Below are positions 1 to 9,086 of a DNA stretch of 64,000 bases, in pieces. The notes below the pieces were generated by a model, which was not told where the DNA came from, made no database searches, and saw only the letters and a list, made by a program, of their open reading frames with translations. Location of the stretch: assembly GCA_965213815.1 (NCBI GenBank), contig OZ243917.1, forward strand, positions 2,294,001 through 2,358,000, written 5' to 3'. Source of the DNA: SP197 sp965213815. GTDB taxonomy: Bacteria > Pseudomonadota > Alphaproteobacteria > SP197. How positions within the stretch are numbered: position 1 is the first letter of the stretch; each line of letters begins with the position of its first letter. The position numbers were made by a program, and so were the translations under genes.

Positions 1-1
1 T

Positions 2-310
2 GCCGTGGTCTCGGGGCTGAGTACGGACGACTTCACGGCCTTCCTCAAGGCAAGGGACGATCAGCCGCTTCCGGAGAAAGTCGAGGGCTTCCTGGTCGAG
101 ATCCGGGAACGGGCGCGGGCTCTCAGGCATGACGGCACCGCGTTCGTCATCGAATGTGCCGATGCCGCAACCGCAGATCTGATCGCTGCAGACAGGTCGA
201 CGTCCCGCCTGTGCGAACGACTCGGAGCAAAGGGTCTTGTGGTCCGCTCAGCGGCGGAGGCACGATTCCGCAAGGCCGTTCAGGCGATGGGGTACGGTCT
301 CGCCCCCTAG
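2..310 (+). CDS. C-terminal end of a helicase-associated (XPB/Ssl2-like) protein, 5' truncated
   Basis: The frame is open to the window edge, so only about the last 100 residues are visible and the start lies upstream. The segment ends with a pattern (AFVIECADAA, a conserved AADxxTSxLC, LVVRSAAEARFRKAVQAMGYG) that I associate with the C-terminal part of helicase-associated XPB/Ssl2 N-terminal-like domain proteins, where a decaying-strand motif is followed by a final 'LGYG'-type helix. No helicase motif lies in the visible part, so the assignment rests on this tail alone. It runs away from the VapBC pair that follows on the other strand. Confidence 0.45.
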   Translation, partial: AVVSGLSTDDFTAFLKARDDQPLPEKVEGFLVEIRERARALRHDGTAFVIECADAATADLIAADRSTSRLCERLGAKGLVVRSAAEARFRKAVQAMGYGLAP

Positions 311-389
311 AAGCCCGATGAGCGAATTGATGTCGAGTTCCGCGAGACCCTCTTCCGGGGCACCTCGGCACGCCATCGGAAACCGTCAA

Positions 390-818
390 TCAGGCGAGGG
401 GGTTCGTCCAACGCAATCCACGAAAGCGAGCCATGTCCGCATCGGTTGAGTGAAGATCTGCCTGATGTTCGACCGCAAGGGCGGCCAGATGCGCGTCCGT
501 CGTCAGGTTGCCAGCTGATCCCACGCTCTCAAGGAAATCGAACAGAATGTTCGCATGACGGTTTCCAGGGTGGATGAGTGTCGTTTGAGGACGGGTGAGC
601 CAGGACTGAACACGAGAGCAGGCGCCGCTCACAGGGAGGGGGTTGTCGAGTATCTTCGGATGGGTTGCGATGCGGATGAACCCCAGGATTACTACCCAGG
701 GAATGCCGACCGTGCCCGTCCCATTAAGCAGTTGTTCCCACCACTGTCGTGCTGCTTCGTGTTGGCGGGACTGCGCGTTGTAGGCATACACGAGGAGATT
801 GATGTCAGGAATGATCAC
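390..818 (-). CDS. vapC: PIN-domain ribonuclease toxin of a VapBC pair
   Basis: A 142-residue PIN domain: DxNxLxYA at the N terminus (Asp5), a conserved Glu/Gly region after WVVILGF, NLTTDAHLAALA in the second half and a terminal STDADMARF. These supply the acidic residues that bind metal in VapC ribonucleases, which cleave tRNA or rRNA when released from antitoxin. The start is GTG and overlaps the antitoxin stop by four bases (GTGA), so translation is coupled to the antitoxin. It belongs to the same PIN subfamily (NL.TDA..AALA...A.L.STD.DF.RF pattern) as the toxin at 24050-24481. Confidence 0.9.
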   Translation of the reverse strand: MIIPDINLLVYAYNAQSRQHEAARQWWEQLLNGTGTVGIPWVVILGFIRIATHPKILDNPLPVSGACSRVQSWLTRPQTTLIHPGNRHANILFDFLESVGSAGNLTTDAHLAALAVEHQADLHSTDADMARFRGLRWTNPLA

Positions 819-1084
819 CGGGCCGACTCTCGAGCAAACTCATCTGCCTCCATCTCGTCAACCAGCTGATTGAGTCGGTCGGTATCGATTCCGGGTTTGA
901 AGCCGAAAGCATGGGATTCTACCTTGAATGGAGGCACCCGGGCTGATTTGCCCCGCATCCCGAGACCGATGCGCAACGCATCGTTGACGACAGCTTTCAT
1001 GCTTCTGTTCGTGCGTCGCATCTCCCGCTGAAGGAACTGCTCGACATCGGGGTCGACGGTCAGTGTGGTTCGCATGAGACTCAT
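815..1084 (-). CDS. vapB: VapB-type antitoxin
   Basis: Small protein lying directly upstream of the PIN toxin and overlapping it by four bases. The N terminus (MRTTLTVDPDVEQFLQ) has the beta-strand plus helix form of ribbon-helix-helix DNA-binding antitoxins, and the acidic tail (LNQLVDEMEADEFARE) is the usual toxin-binding part. Start candidates are ATG at 1084 (given here) and 1075; the latter begins exactly at the RHH strand. The family role is neutralising VapC and repressing the operon. Confidence 0.8.
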   Translation of the reverse strand: MSLMRTTLTVDPDVEQFLQREMRRTNRSMKAVVNDALRIGLGMRGKSARVPPFKVESHAFGFKPGIDTDRLNQLVDEMEADEFARESAR

Positions 1085-1116
1085 CATGATGATCTGCAAG
1101 TTGATGTCAAGATGCG

Positions 1117-1329
1117 ATGCCACAAGGCATCAAAGATGTGCGTCTCCATGATCTGAGCAACTTCGCCTCGCAGGCTGTCCTGAACGGCGTTCCGCTTCCG
1201 ACGGTGGCGCGCCTTCTCGGGCATCGACAGGTTTCGATGACGCTTTGCTACGCACATGTGGCGGACCGGGAGATGGAGGCTGCCGCTGAACGGATCGGGG
1301 AGGCGATCATGGCCGTATGTGACGAGTGA
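1117..1329 (+). pseudogene. C-terminal remnant of a tyrosine recombinase (integrase)
   Basis: About 70 residues resembling the end of phage-type integrases: RLHDLSNFASQAV, then GVPLPTVARLLGHRQVSMTLCYAHVADREME. The second catalytic histidine box (LGHRQ) and the tyrosine nucleophile (CYAHV) are still present, but the HxLRH box has become HDLSN, losing the catalytic arginine, and the N-terminal three quarters of the enzyme is absent. It overlaps the region just upstream of the antitoxin gene. I read it as an inactive remnant of an integrated element. Confidence 0.75.
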
Positions 1330-1383
1330 AGTCGCAACCCTGTCAGCAACCTCGCATGCGTCCGTCACGCCATCGGGCGCGTC

Positions 1384-4300
1384 TCACCAGCGAAGGGTCA
1401 CCTCCAGCCCCACACCATGCACCGCCGGCGCCCCCTCGCTCTCCCGGCGCGTCGCCTGCAGCCCAAACGAGAGATCCAGCACCCCCTCCCCAGGCGTCAG
1501 CTGCCACCCGAGACTGTATTCACGCGACCCGGTAGCCAGCCCCAGCCCGGCCTGCGGGCTGCCGATGAAGTCACCGGAGAAAAGAGGGAACCCGTAAGCC
1601 GCATCCGCCTGCCAGCGGATCTCGTCCTCAGCCCCTCCGGTGCGGTCCTCCAGGGTCTCCGGCGTGAACAGGCGATCAAGACCCCCTGTCGCCTCGCCGC
1701 CCCAGTCCTGACGCAGCGTCAGCGAGGGACCCAGGGCACTCGCCGGATCGGGATCGAAGGCCAGCGACGCCGCAAAGCCCCGGTCCTCCAGATCGTCCGA
1801 ACCGTGGGCCACCAGCGTGCGGCCCGAGAGATCCAGCAACAGGCCCAGCCCCGGATCGTTCCACACAAGACCACCGCCCATCTCCACTCCGAACCCGGTC
1901 TCCGCATCGCCACCGTCATGGCGCGCTCCCGTCTCCAGCTTCGGCGTCACCGATCCGCCGCGTCGGAGTGCCATGCGCCAGCTCCCCTCCAGGCCAAGCC
2001 GCAGGCGCGTCACGTCGGAGTCCGACGCCGCCAGCTCATGGGTCTTCGCGGAAGACGTGCGCGCCCACAGGGCGTCCGAGGTCACCGCCAGGGCGGGACC
2101 CTCGAGAGGCGCGGCGATGACATCGCCGCGCATGCCCGCCGCGCCCATGGTCCAGGTGATGTCCGAGGTGAGCACCCCGTCCATCTCCGTCTTCAGCGTC
2201 ACGTCACCGGTGCCATGACCAGCCGCGCCCCACAGCTTCAGGCGTTCCGAGGCCTGGACCGCGGCATAGGGAAGCACCGCCGTCAGCGTCGCCTCCACCG
2301 TGCCGCTGCCTTCCCGCACGGCGCCGCGGCACAGTCCCTCTATCTCATCCGGTTCCATGCCGTTTTCGGGATCCTCACACATCTGCGACACGGCGCGGGG
2401 CATGACATCCGTATCGGTATAGTCGCCCTCGCCGGTGCTCTGCATCAGCGCCATGCCAAGAAGCCACGTGCCGCGGGCATAGTCCGCCCCCAGCATCGCC
2501 GTGGTCGCCTCGCCGTCGAGCGAGAACGTCCCCTCCCTGCCGTCGAAGTGCGACTGCGCCGCCCGGCCCCACAGGGCCAGGCTGCCGCCATGGGAGTCCT
2601 CCTCCCCGGTCGCCGTGAAGCTGCTCCCCAGCAACACTTCAGCAGTCGTCATCGCGTAGGACTGTCCACTACCGCTGTCGAAGCCCAGCGCGTCATCACC
2701 GAACTCGGCTGTGCCGCCCGTGCCGGTGAAGGCGACATCGGTCTCGGCCAGCATGTCCGTGCCGGCAAGGCTCCCCGGGGCGCCATGCACCGCGGGCCCG
2801 TCAGCCTGCGACCCGGGATCAAGGTTGAGCGCCTGTCCGGCGAACGTGCCCTCGACCCCCGCCGTGCGCGGCGCCGCAATGCGCCCGGCAATGCCGTCCA
2901 GAGCCTGTTCCGCCACCGTGCGACCGAACCGCGCCAGCCACGCCGCCGGCATCGGATCCGAGTTCACGATCGTCCCCACCGCAACACCATCACCGATCGC
3001 AGCACCGCCCGTCGGCTGCGACAGCACCACCTCGAAGGTCTCCGGATCCTCGTCGTGATTGTCGTTGTAGATGTAGACCCACATCTTCTTCTCGGTCTGG
3101 CCCGGCCAGAAGGTGATGCCAATGCCGTCTGGCCACCACCAGAACCAGTCCTCGCCCTGACGCGCCGAGACGGGGCTCGACTCCCGCGCCGTGAAGGTCA
3201 CCTTCACCTTACTTGTCACCGCACGGTCAAGACGGACCGTGAAGTACATCAGGCCGACATCCTCAGCCGCCGTCTCGTCAGAGACCGAAAGCGTCGGGGC
3301 GGATGCGACCGCATCGTCGTCCGTCACCGTCACCGAGGCCGCGTCATCGGGTGACGCGGCCACCTCATAGCCACTCCCGTCGGCAAGGGCGACAGTCACC
3401 GTGCCCTCGGGCTCGGCCACCGTGTCGTTCACCGTCGCCACGGTGAACGTGGCTTGGGTCTCGCCCTTCAGGAGGGTCGCCGTGGCCGCTCCCTCATGCT
3501 CCGCCGCCACGACGTCGCTGCCTTCCGTCTCGAAGACCGCGAGGCTCACCTCAAGGTCCGCCCCCGGCGCCCGGCTCGCCGTCAGGGTGAAGACCGCATC
3601 CTGGCCCTCCACCACGGTCCCGCTCTGCGCCGCAATCGCCACCTCCGGAGGCGGCTCCAGGATCGCAAGGCCCACAGCGCCTGAGGCCGCGGCACCTCCA
3701 CCAAGGCCCGTCGCCACAACCCTTCCCGGCGTCACCGTCACCGTCTCCCCGTCACCCTCGGCCTCGCCGTCGGCCACCGTCGTCAGCACAATCGTCGCCA
3801 CGCTCGCCGACTGGCTCCCCGCAGCACCCGCAAAGGTCACCGTCGGCGGGTTCTTCGGATCGGTTCCCGCAAGGTGGGCATACCTCACCCCTGCAGGCGC
3901 CGTCTGCGGCGCCGACAGGGTATAGTCGGTGCCCAGTATCGCCGTACCGGCGAACGTCAGTGGCACCGCCAGGCTCTCGCCCTCGACCAGCGCCCTCCCC
4001 AACGTCAGCGTCAGCGTCATGGAGCCCGACGCCTCAGGCAGATCGCCCTCGGGCGCCGACAGGACAAGGGTGGTGGCATCGTCGTCCTCGATCCCCACAG
4101 CTGCGCTGGCACCCTCTTCCGTCACCGTGTAGCCCGTGCCGTCGGAGACAGTCGCCACAACCGTACCCGCCGGCTCGTCGGTCTCGTCGGCCAGGGTCGC
4201 CACCGTGAAGGAGGCTTGAGCCTCCCCCGCCGGGAGCGTCACCGTGCGCTCGCCCAGCACTGAGGCATCGGCCACCGCACCGGTCTGCGCCACCGTCACC

Positions 4301-7300
4301 GTCACCGCGAGTTCTTCTGACCCCACCGGATCGGCCTTCAGCGTGAACGTCGCCGCCGTGCCTTCCGTCACATCCCCTCCGGCGGTCACGGTGAGTGCCG
4401 GAAGATCCGGCGCAGCGGAGACCTGGGCCTCCGCCTGTTCTGCCTGTTCCTCCGGCTCCTTCTCCAGGCACTCCAGCGCCGGCGCCACCGGCGCCCAGCG
4501 CTTCAACCCGCGGTCGGCTTGAGCCTGCGCCTCCGCGACGGTCATCGGGTTGCTGCTCCAGGCGTTCTCCACCCCGAAGGCGGCCAGCACCCGGCTCCAG
4601 CGCTCGACATGGTCCGAAGCCCGCCAGGTCTCGCTCGCAGCCAGCTGGGCCTCGGCAAGCAGGGCGTCGGAGACGCAGGCCGGTGTCTGGCTGTCAGTGC
4701 TCTCGGCACTGGCGCTCAGCGCGTCGCTGCCCGGCCCCACCGCCAGCGTTGCCGTGCCGGCGAGGCTCGCCAGCTGCTGGGTGTCGCCGTGCTTGTCGAT
4801 GTATTCCGGCGTCACCGTCACCGTCAGCGTCATCGCCACCGAAGCGCCGTGGTCGATGGTGGTCGCGGTGCCCGTCACACCGGGCACCTCACCGGCGGAA
4901 GCGTTCAGCGCGTCGCCGCTCTCGGCACTCCACGACACGTCATAGGAGGTGGCGTGCTCCACCGCGTCCCAGGTGACGCTGGCGCTGGTGTCGTCCACCG
5001 CCGTCACCTGCAGGTTGGCCACCGCCTCGGTGGGCGCCGGGGCGGCAAGGGCGGGTGCGGAAAGCGTGTTGCCGTTCAGGTTGCGGCACTGGCTATCGTA
5101 ACCTCTTGACCCCCGTCTGTTGCGCCCCGGGTTCCTTACATGGGCGCGGATCGTATCGACCGTGACCTTGCGCACGCCGCCGCCTGTGGCGGTGTGGGTG
5201 ATGTCGGCGCAGGTGTCGTCGATGTTCCGCGAGGCGTCCTTGCGGACCACATAAATCATGCGCCAGCACTCCCAGGGCGTGTCCGGCGTGCCGTCGTAGC
5301 TCTCGCTCGGCTGCCGGCCCGACACTGTCCGCGTGTTGCCGTGGCTGTCGAAGTATTGATGCGCTTGATGGCCGAACCAGTTGCTGCAGCCCGTGCCTGC
5401 GCCGGGACTGCGGTCCTTGAACTCCACCCTCACCGAGTTTTCCGGTTCGCCGCCCTCGGTCAGCGACAGGCCGACAAGGTTCCGCTTGTCCGAAGGCACC
5501 GTCGCCGTCACCGTCACCGTGCCGCCCGGCTCCGGGCGGTTCGACAGGCGCACGGCATAGGATAGCCTGTCGCCGGGCGCCGCGTTCTGCCACGCCGTCA
5601 GCCCGCGCGTTGACGTGATCGTATGCGGTCGCCGGATCCGCACGCCGCCCGCGCCGCCCTTGATGTACCAAAACGCCTCGACCTCGGGCGCGTCGTCCAC
5701 GTCGACCCAGACACGGCCCAGGTTCTGGCTCGAATAGCCGCCGCCGCTGGCCGTGTGGGTCAACTGCGTCGTGCGGTTCCGATGCGAACCGGGCTCATCC
5801 ATGCCGGTCACCGTTACCTGCTGGGGTGTCTGGTAATTCGATGACGTGAAGGTGAGTGACGCCGGGCTGACGGTCGCGCCCCCGCCAATCCTGCCGATGG
5901 TGACGGTGGTGTCACCGCCGGACGGGGCGGTCGTCAGGCGCACGCAATAGGTCGTTTCGCCGGTCTCGAGGATGCGAAGGCTGGTATCATTGAAGATGGG
6001 GTTCTGGGCGGAGCATGTCACCGGCGGCGGCGCGGCCTCGTCGTCCTCCAGCGTCAGGGTCGCCACCGAAGATGCCTGTACGACTGCCACGCCGCCGCCG
6101 GTCACCACAGTGCCCGAACCCGTGCCGGTCAGCAGGGAAAGCGTTGCGGTGATCGTCTCATTGTCCGTGTCACCGTCGTCCCGGTTCGCCACTGGAGTCA
6201 GCGTCACCGTCGCTTCCTGCACGGTGCTTGAGTCGGAGCCGGTGAACGTCAGTCGGGGCGTCGCGGACGTCGCGTTGCTCAGCGCCACGCCGGTGCCCAT
6301 TGCGGCCACCGCAAAGTCCGGTGTCGCGTGGCCGGGCAGTCGTGCGCCGTTGTCGGTAGCGAGCGTGATCGGCGCCACCACCGACTCACCGCTGATCAGC
6401 GCACGACCCAGAGACACCGTTATCACCGCCGTGTTCGAAGCGTCGCCTTCACCCATCTCCGTGTCCGAAGAAGCCAACGACAATGCGGTCACTTCGTCAT
6501 CCGAGACCTTCACCTTGTCTGAGCCGGTGGTGCTCGACACCGTGTACACGTCCGTGCTGCTGCAGCCCACGGTGTTGGACGGGACTGCCGTAACGGTGAT
6601 GACGCTGTCCAGGTCGTCCGCATCTGTGTCGGTCCACGCCACGTCGATTGACCCCGTCTGCACGCCGGAGTTGAAACTCACCGTCTTGATACCTTCATCG
6701 GCCAATGCGACCCGGTCGACATCGCCCGACTCGGTCACTCGGACGCACACTGTCAGCGCCGCCGACGGTTGCGCGTCCAGCGATAGAGGGAACGACACCG
6801 TGCCGTCGGACTCGGGCTTCTCCACCTCGCCGGCCATGTTGCGGTTCTCGCCCTCGCCGGTCATCAACCGCACTGACACCTCCGGAGGCGCCGACGTGCC
6901 GTCGTCGTCCAGCACCGTCACGGTCGCCGATGACGGATTGCCCACCGTGTGGCCGGTGCCGCCCGACACCGTCGCGGTCACCGCGCCATGCGGCTCCTGG
7001 GTGGAGTCGCCCACCGTCGCGATGGTGAGCGTGCCGGTGCCCGCGTTCGGGCTCCCCGAGGCCGGAATGGTCACCGTGTGCGTGGTCTCGTTGCCCGATG
7101 CCACGAAATCCTGGCCGCCGCTGGTCTCCTCCGTCACTGCCACCGAGACCGTCGTCGTCGCAGCGGGTGCCGGCGTCGCGGTCACCGTGAAGGTCGCGCT
7201 CGTCCCCTCCGTCACCGGCGACGTGCCAGAGGTAATCGTGACGTTCGGGTTCGCCGGGTTGTCGTTGTCCTGGATGCGGACGAACCAGTATGGTTGTCCA

Positions 7301-7728
7301 AAACCTTGGCCGTCTGCCGGCGTGCTGGGGTCGATGGTGGCTTCGGAGGCAGCGAGACCGGTAACCGCAAGCTGGAACACCTCGGTCGACTCGGACGTGC
7401 TGTCGTCGGTCGTGGTGAAGGAGACGGTCTTGGTCGTCTCGCTAGGAGCGAAGGTTATCGTCACGCTGGTTAAGGAATAGTCGCTGGCGGCCGCCGCGGT
7501 CGCGCCTTGCGGGCAGGTAACGCCACTGCCGCAAACTATAGAGAAGGCGCTAACCTGAGTATCTATCGACTGGCTCGACTCCTGGCTCAGGGTGAGCTTG
7601 ATGGTGCCGGTCTCGCCTTCGGTGACGGTCGGTATTTCGACCTTGAGCGTCGGCACGGTCGGCGTCTGCGCGGCAACTGGGGCGGCGAGGCCGAACAGCA
7701 GCGCCAGGACCGGCAGGGCCGAGAGCAA
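1384..7728 (-). CDS. Giant autotransporter with Calx-beta and fibronectin III repeats
   Basis: A 2114-codon reading frame from a TTG at 7728. Residues 2-21 form a signal-peptide core (LLSALPVLALLFGLAAPVAA). Next come tandem Calx-beta-like units (about 24-155, 157-280, 285-560 and, later, 1108-1590), each with the VxEGxxxxFTxx pattern and acidic calcium-type 'DDD' ends. A fibronectin III-like unit lies near 900-1000, and a helical insert rich in Ala/Trp/Glu near 1015-1105. After a linker (MPAAWLARFGRTVAEQ, about 1592) residues 1690-2114 form an amphipathic beta barrel ending in an aromatic (LRW), as in type V secretion passenger-barrel proteins. Expected location is the outer membrane, with the repeats exposed as a calcium-stiffened adhesin. 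The start is uncertain: TTG 7728 has no Shine-Dalgarno sequence and leaves the signal without its basic n-region, whereas the in-frame upstream codons encode CRLRRG and stay open through the 8-bp repeats to a TGA at 8014-8016. Confidence 0.85.
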   Translation of the reverse strand: MLSALPVLALLFGLAAPVAAQTPTVPTLKVEIPTVTEGETGTIKLTLSQESSQSIDTQVSAFSIVCGSGVTCPQGATAAAASDYSLTSVTITFAPSETTKTVSFTTTDDSTSESTEVFQLAVTGLAASEATIDPSTPADGQGFGQPYWFVRIQDNDNPANPNVTITSGTSPVTEGTSATFTVTATPAPAATTTVSVAVTEETSGGQDFVASGNETTHTVTIPASGSPNAGTGTLTIATVGDSTQEPHGAVTATVSGGTGHTVGNPSSATVTVLDDDGTSAPPEVSVRLMTGEGENRNMAGEVEKPESDGTVSFPLSLDAQPSAALTVCVRVTESGDVDRVALADEGIKTVSFNSGVQTGSIDVAWTDTDADDLDSVITVTAVPSNTVGCSSTDVYTVSSTTGSDKVKVSDDEVTALSLASSDTEMGEGDASNTAVITVSLGRALISGESVVAPITLATDNGARLPGHATPDFAVAAMGTGVALSNATSATPRLTFTGSDSSTVQEATVTLTPVANRDDGDTDNETITATLSLLTGTGSGTVVTGGGVAVVQASSVATLTLEDDEAAPPPVTCSAQNPIFNDTSLRILETGETTYCVRLTTAPSGGDTTVTIGRIGGGATVSPASLTFTSSNYQTPQQVTVTGMDEPGSHRNRTTQLTHTASGGGYSSQNLGRVWVDVDDAPEVEAFWYIKGGAGGVRIRRPHTITSTRGLTAWQNAAPGDRLSYAVRLSNRPEPGGTVTVTATVPSDKRNLVGLSLTEGGEPENSVRVEFKDRSPGAGTGCSNWFGHQAHQYFDSHGNTRTVSGRQPSESYDGTPDTPWECWRMIYVVRKDASRNIDDTCADITHTATGGGVRKVTVDTIRAHVRNPGRNRRGSRGYDSQCRNLNGNTLSAPALAAPAPTEAVANLQVTAVDDTSASVTWDAVEHATSYDVSWSAESGDALNASAGEVPGVTGTATTIDHGASVAMTLTVTVTPEYIDKHGDTQQLASLAGTATLAVGPGSDALSASAESTDSQTPACVSDALLAEAQLAASETWRASDHVERWSRVLAAFGVENAWSSNPMTVAEAQAQADRGLKRWAPVAPALECLEKEPEEQAEQAEAQVSAAPDLPALTVTAGGDVTEGTAATFTLKADPVGSEELAVTVTVAQTGAVADASVLGERTVTLPAGEAQASFTVATLADETDEPAGTVVATVSDGTGYTVTEEGASAAVGIEDDDATTLVLSAPEGDLPEASGSMTLTLTLGRALVEGESLAVPLTFAGTAILGTDYTLSAPQTAPAGVRYAHLAGTDPKNPPTVTFAGAAGSQSASVATIVLTTVADGEAEGDGETVTVTPGRVVATGLGGGAAASGAVGLAILEPPPEVAIAAQSGTVVEGQDAVFTLTASRAPGADLEVSLAVFETEGSDVVAAEHEGAATATLLKGETQATFTVATVNDTVAEPEGTVTVALADGSGYEVAASPDDAASVTVTDDDAVASAPTLSVSDETAAEDVGLMYFTVRLDRAVTSKVKVTFTARESSPVSARQGEDWFWWWPDGIGITFWPGQTEKKMWVYIYNDNHDEDPETFEVVLSQPTGGAAIGDGVAVGTIVNSDPMPAAWLARFGRTVAEQALDGIAGRIAAPRTAGVEGTFAGQALNLDPGSQADGPAVHGAPGSLAGTDMLAETDVAFTGTGGTAEFGDDALGFDSGSGQSYAMTTAEVLLGSSFTATGEEDSHGGSLALWGRAAQSHFDGREGTFSLDGEATTAMLGADYARGTWLLGMALMQSTGEGDYTDTDVMPRAVSQMCEDPENGMEPDEIEGLCRGAVREGSGTVEATLTAVLPYAAVQASERLKLWGAAGHGTGDVTLKTEMDGVLTSDITWTMGAAGMRGDVIAAPLEGPALAVTSDALWARTSSAKTHELAASDSDVTRLRLGLEGSWRMALRRGGSVTPKLETGARHDGGDAETGFGVEMGGGLVWNDPGLGLLLDLSGRTLVAHGSDDLEDRGFAASLAFDPDPASALGPSLTLRQDWGGEATGGLDRLFTPETLEDRTGGAEDEIRWQADAAYGFPLFSGDFIGSPQAGLGLATGSREYSLGWQLTPGEGVLDLSFGLQATRRESEGAPAVHGVGLEVTLRW

Positions 7729-7868
7729 GCCGCGTCGCAGACGGCAGGCGGCAGGACCAACGCCCGCTACGGCGCGGGCGGGAGAAAGATCGAAGCTGTC
7801 GGAGGAGGAAGCGGGCCGGCGGGTATCGGAGCGCCTGCCGGCGGATGCGGAAGACTCAGGCGGGGAGG

Positions 7869-8114
7869 CTAGCGGGCGAGAGCAGTCCCGTGCTGAAGAC
7901 GCAGGTGAAGCGATCCGGCGATCCGGCGATCCGGCGATCCGGCGATCCGGCGATCCGGCGATCCGGCGATCCGGCGATCCGGCGATCCGGCGATTATAAC
8001 GTGGTGAGAGGTCTCAGCCCCTGTCAAGAGTTGCGCGCAACAATTCTGCGCATAACCGACGATGGCCACGCCCAGCGTGCGGATTAGCGAGCGTGTTTCG
8101 TTGAAGAGGGTCAT
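7869..8114 (-). CDS. Upstream reading frame entering the 8-bp repeats (possible alternative N terminus)
   Basis: An ATG at 8114 is preceded by GGAG at eight-base spacing and opens a frame beginning MTLFNETRSLIRTLGVAIVGY, which passes through the repeats (AGSPDRRI units) and stops at 7869. It resembles no family that I know. From its ATG to the autotransporter's TTG at 7728 is 386 bases (remainder 2 modulo 3), so with the ten copies present the two are out of frame; nine or twelve copies would fuse them. I list it because of that relationship. The coding status is unproven. Confidence 0.35.
   Translation of the reverse strand: MTLFNETRSLIRTLGVAIVGYAQNCCAQLLTGAETSHHVIIAGSPDRRIAGSPDRRIAGSPDRRIAGSLHLRLQHGTALAR
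7911..7994. repeat. 8-bp tandem repeat (CGATCCGG), 10.5 copies
   Basis: Ten perfect copies of CGATCCGG run from 7911 to 7990, followed by a partial CGAT. The unit is not a multiple of three, so a gain or loss of copies shifts the reading frame; every frame on the minus strand is stop-free within the tract and encodes repeats of AGSPDRRI. The tract lies 183 bases upstream of the autotransporter's TTG codon, on its 5' side. Such octanucleotide or tetranucleotide tracts at surface-protein genes are typical slipped-strand contingency loci. Confidence 0.95.
7993..8027 (-). promoter_or_regulatory. Possible promoter: TTGACA and TATAAT boxes beside the repeat
   Basis: Read on the minus strand there is a perfect TTGACA (8027-8022) and a perfect TATAAT (7998-7993), pointing toward the autotransporter. 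The gap is 23 bases, too long for a normal sigma-70 promoter (16-18), so the two boxes may not work together. If TATAAT is used, transcription would start inside the 8-bp repeats and the leader would be about 260 nt, containing no ATG or GTG before TTG 7728. Confidence 0.35.
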
Positions 8115-9086
8115 CGCATCGTCTCCGAGCCCGACGCCGGGCCAGCGCACGAAACGCACGCTCATGCCGAGCATCGTCTGTTCCGTATCCGTGCGCACCG
8201 TAGGCCGACGATGGAGGGAAGGCAAGTCAGCGCCGGCATGTCCGATATCCTTGCATGTGACCGCGGACGATCATGTCGTGCGCCAGGAGGTTGGACATCA
8301 CCACGGTCCGCACCTCAGATGTCGTTCTGCAGCAGGACGACGATCTCCCGGTGATACGCCAGGAGTTCCCGCTGCTGGCAGACAGCAAGCGCCAGCGTCG
8401 GCCCCTCGGTCTCCTGCCAGGCCCACGAGACAGCGTGCGAGGGAGAACCCGCGGCGTGGCGCGCGCGACTGGACCATCTCTCACCCGACGCCCGTCTCAT
8501 CGCCATTGGTTCATCACCGCTACCGCCGCAAGGAGGTTCAGAACCTGCTCGCCGGCAAGCTCCCGGCGCAATGCCGCGGCCGTCTGAGCCGGTGTGCCAT
8601 CCCTCATCATCGCTGCCTTCCAGCGGTTGACCACTCCCGGATCAGTCTGACGAGCCGGGATGGGCGCTTCCCGCACGGCCGCTCCCACTCTGCGCATCCG
8701 TCGCCACGACGGTGACTGTGACGGTCGGTCATGACGCCGGGACCGGTGTGACCGGCAGCAACATACGCATGGCCGGATGCACGATCACGGGCGTCATTCA
8801 CCTGCGGTCGTCCTTTACGTAGTCGTGAAAACTCCTGTGGTATGGCAACGGTGCAGTCTTGCATCGCTTTCTGGCTTGTTCGAGGCCTGCGTTCACTCAT
8901 GTTCCGACCTGCAAGGTCGCTGAACTGCCCAAGGCAGCCCTTTGACACCGCAGTGCTTCAAAGCATGTCGTTGCCTCCATGATCCGCCGTGGCTACTGCC
9001 AACCGAAGCCACAACTATGGGCGGGAAATGCGCCTTTCCACGGCGTCCATTGAAATACACAGTTATACTGCCCATAAGTCGAGTTT
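7995..9086. other. Gene-poor stretch, about 1.1 kb
   Basis: Apart from the frame ending at 8114 I see no convincing gene. On the minus strand at about 8500-8640 a short segment (AALRRELAGEQVLNLLAAVAVMNQWR) recalls the end of carboxymuconolactone decarboxylase/AhpD-like proteins, which often finish with 'vElt..iA.mN.wnR', but it is interrupted and lacks the CxxC part. The last 90 bases are less GC-rich and probably hold the promoter of the AbiE pair (a TATACT box at 9064-9069). Confidence 0.4.

Noticed and set aside
1417..3354. Long plus-strand open frame of 645 codons opposite the autotransporter barrel
   Set aside because: It lies wholly antisense to the real gene, is Arg/His-rich, and has no recognisable motif; long antisense frames are expected in GC-rich DNA.
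5972..7480. Plus-strand 502-codon open frame opposite the Calx-beta region, rich in Val/Ser/Thr
   Set aside because: The composition mirrors the Thr/Val-rich repeats on the other strand; no start signal or domain.
7911..7994. Tandem repeat as a CRISPR array
   Set aside because: The units are 8 bp and directly joined with no spacers, so it is a simple sequence repeat.
8062..8715. 217-codon plus-strand frame between the repeat and the AbiE pair
   Set aside because: No ribosome site, heavily Arg/Ser/Pro-biased and without domain resemblance; probably non-coding.
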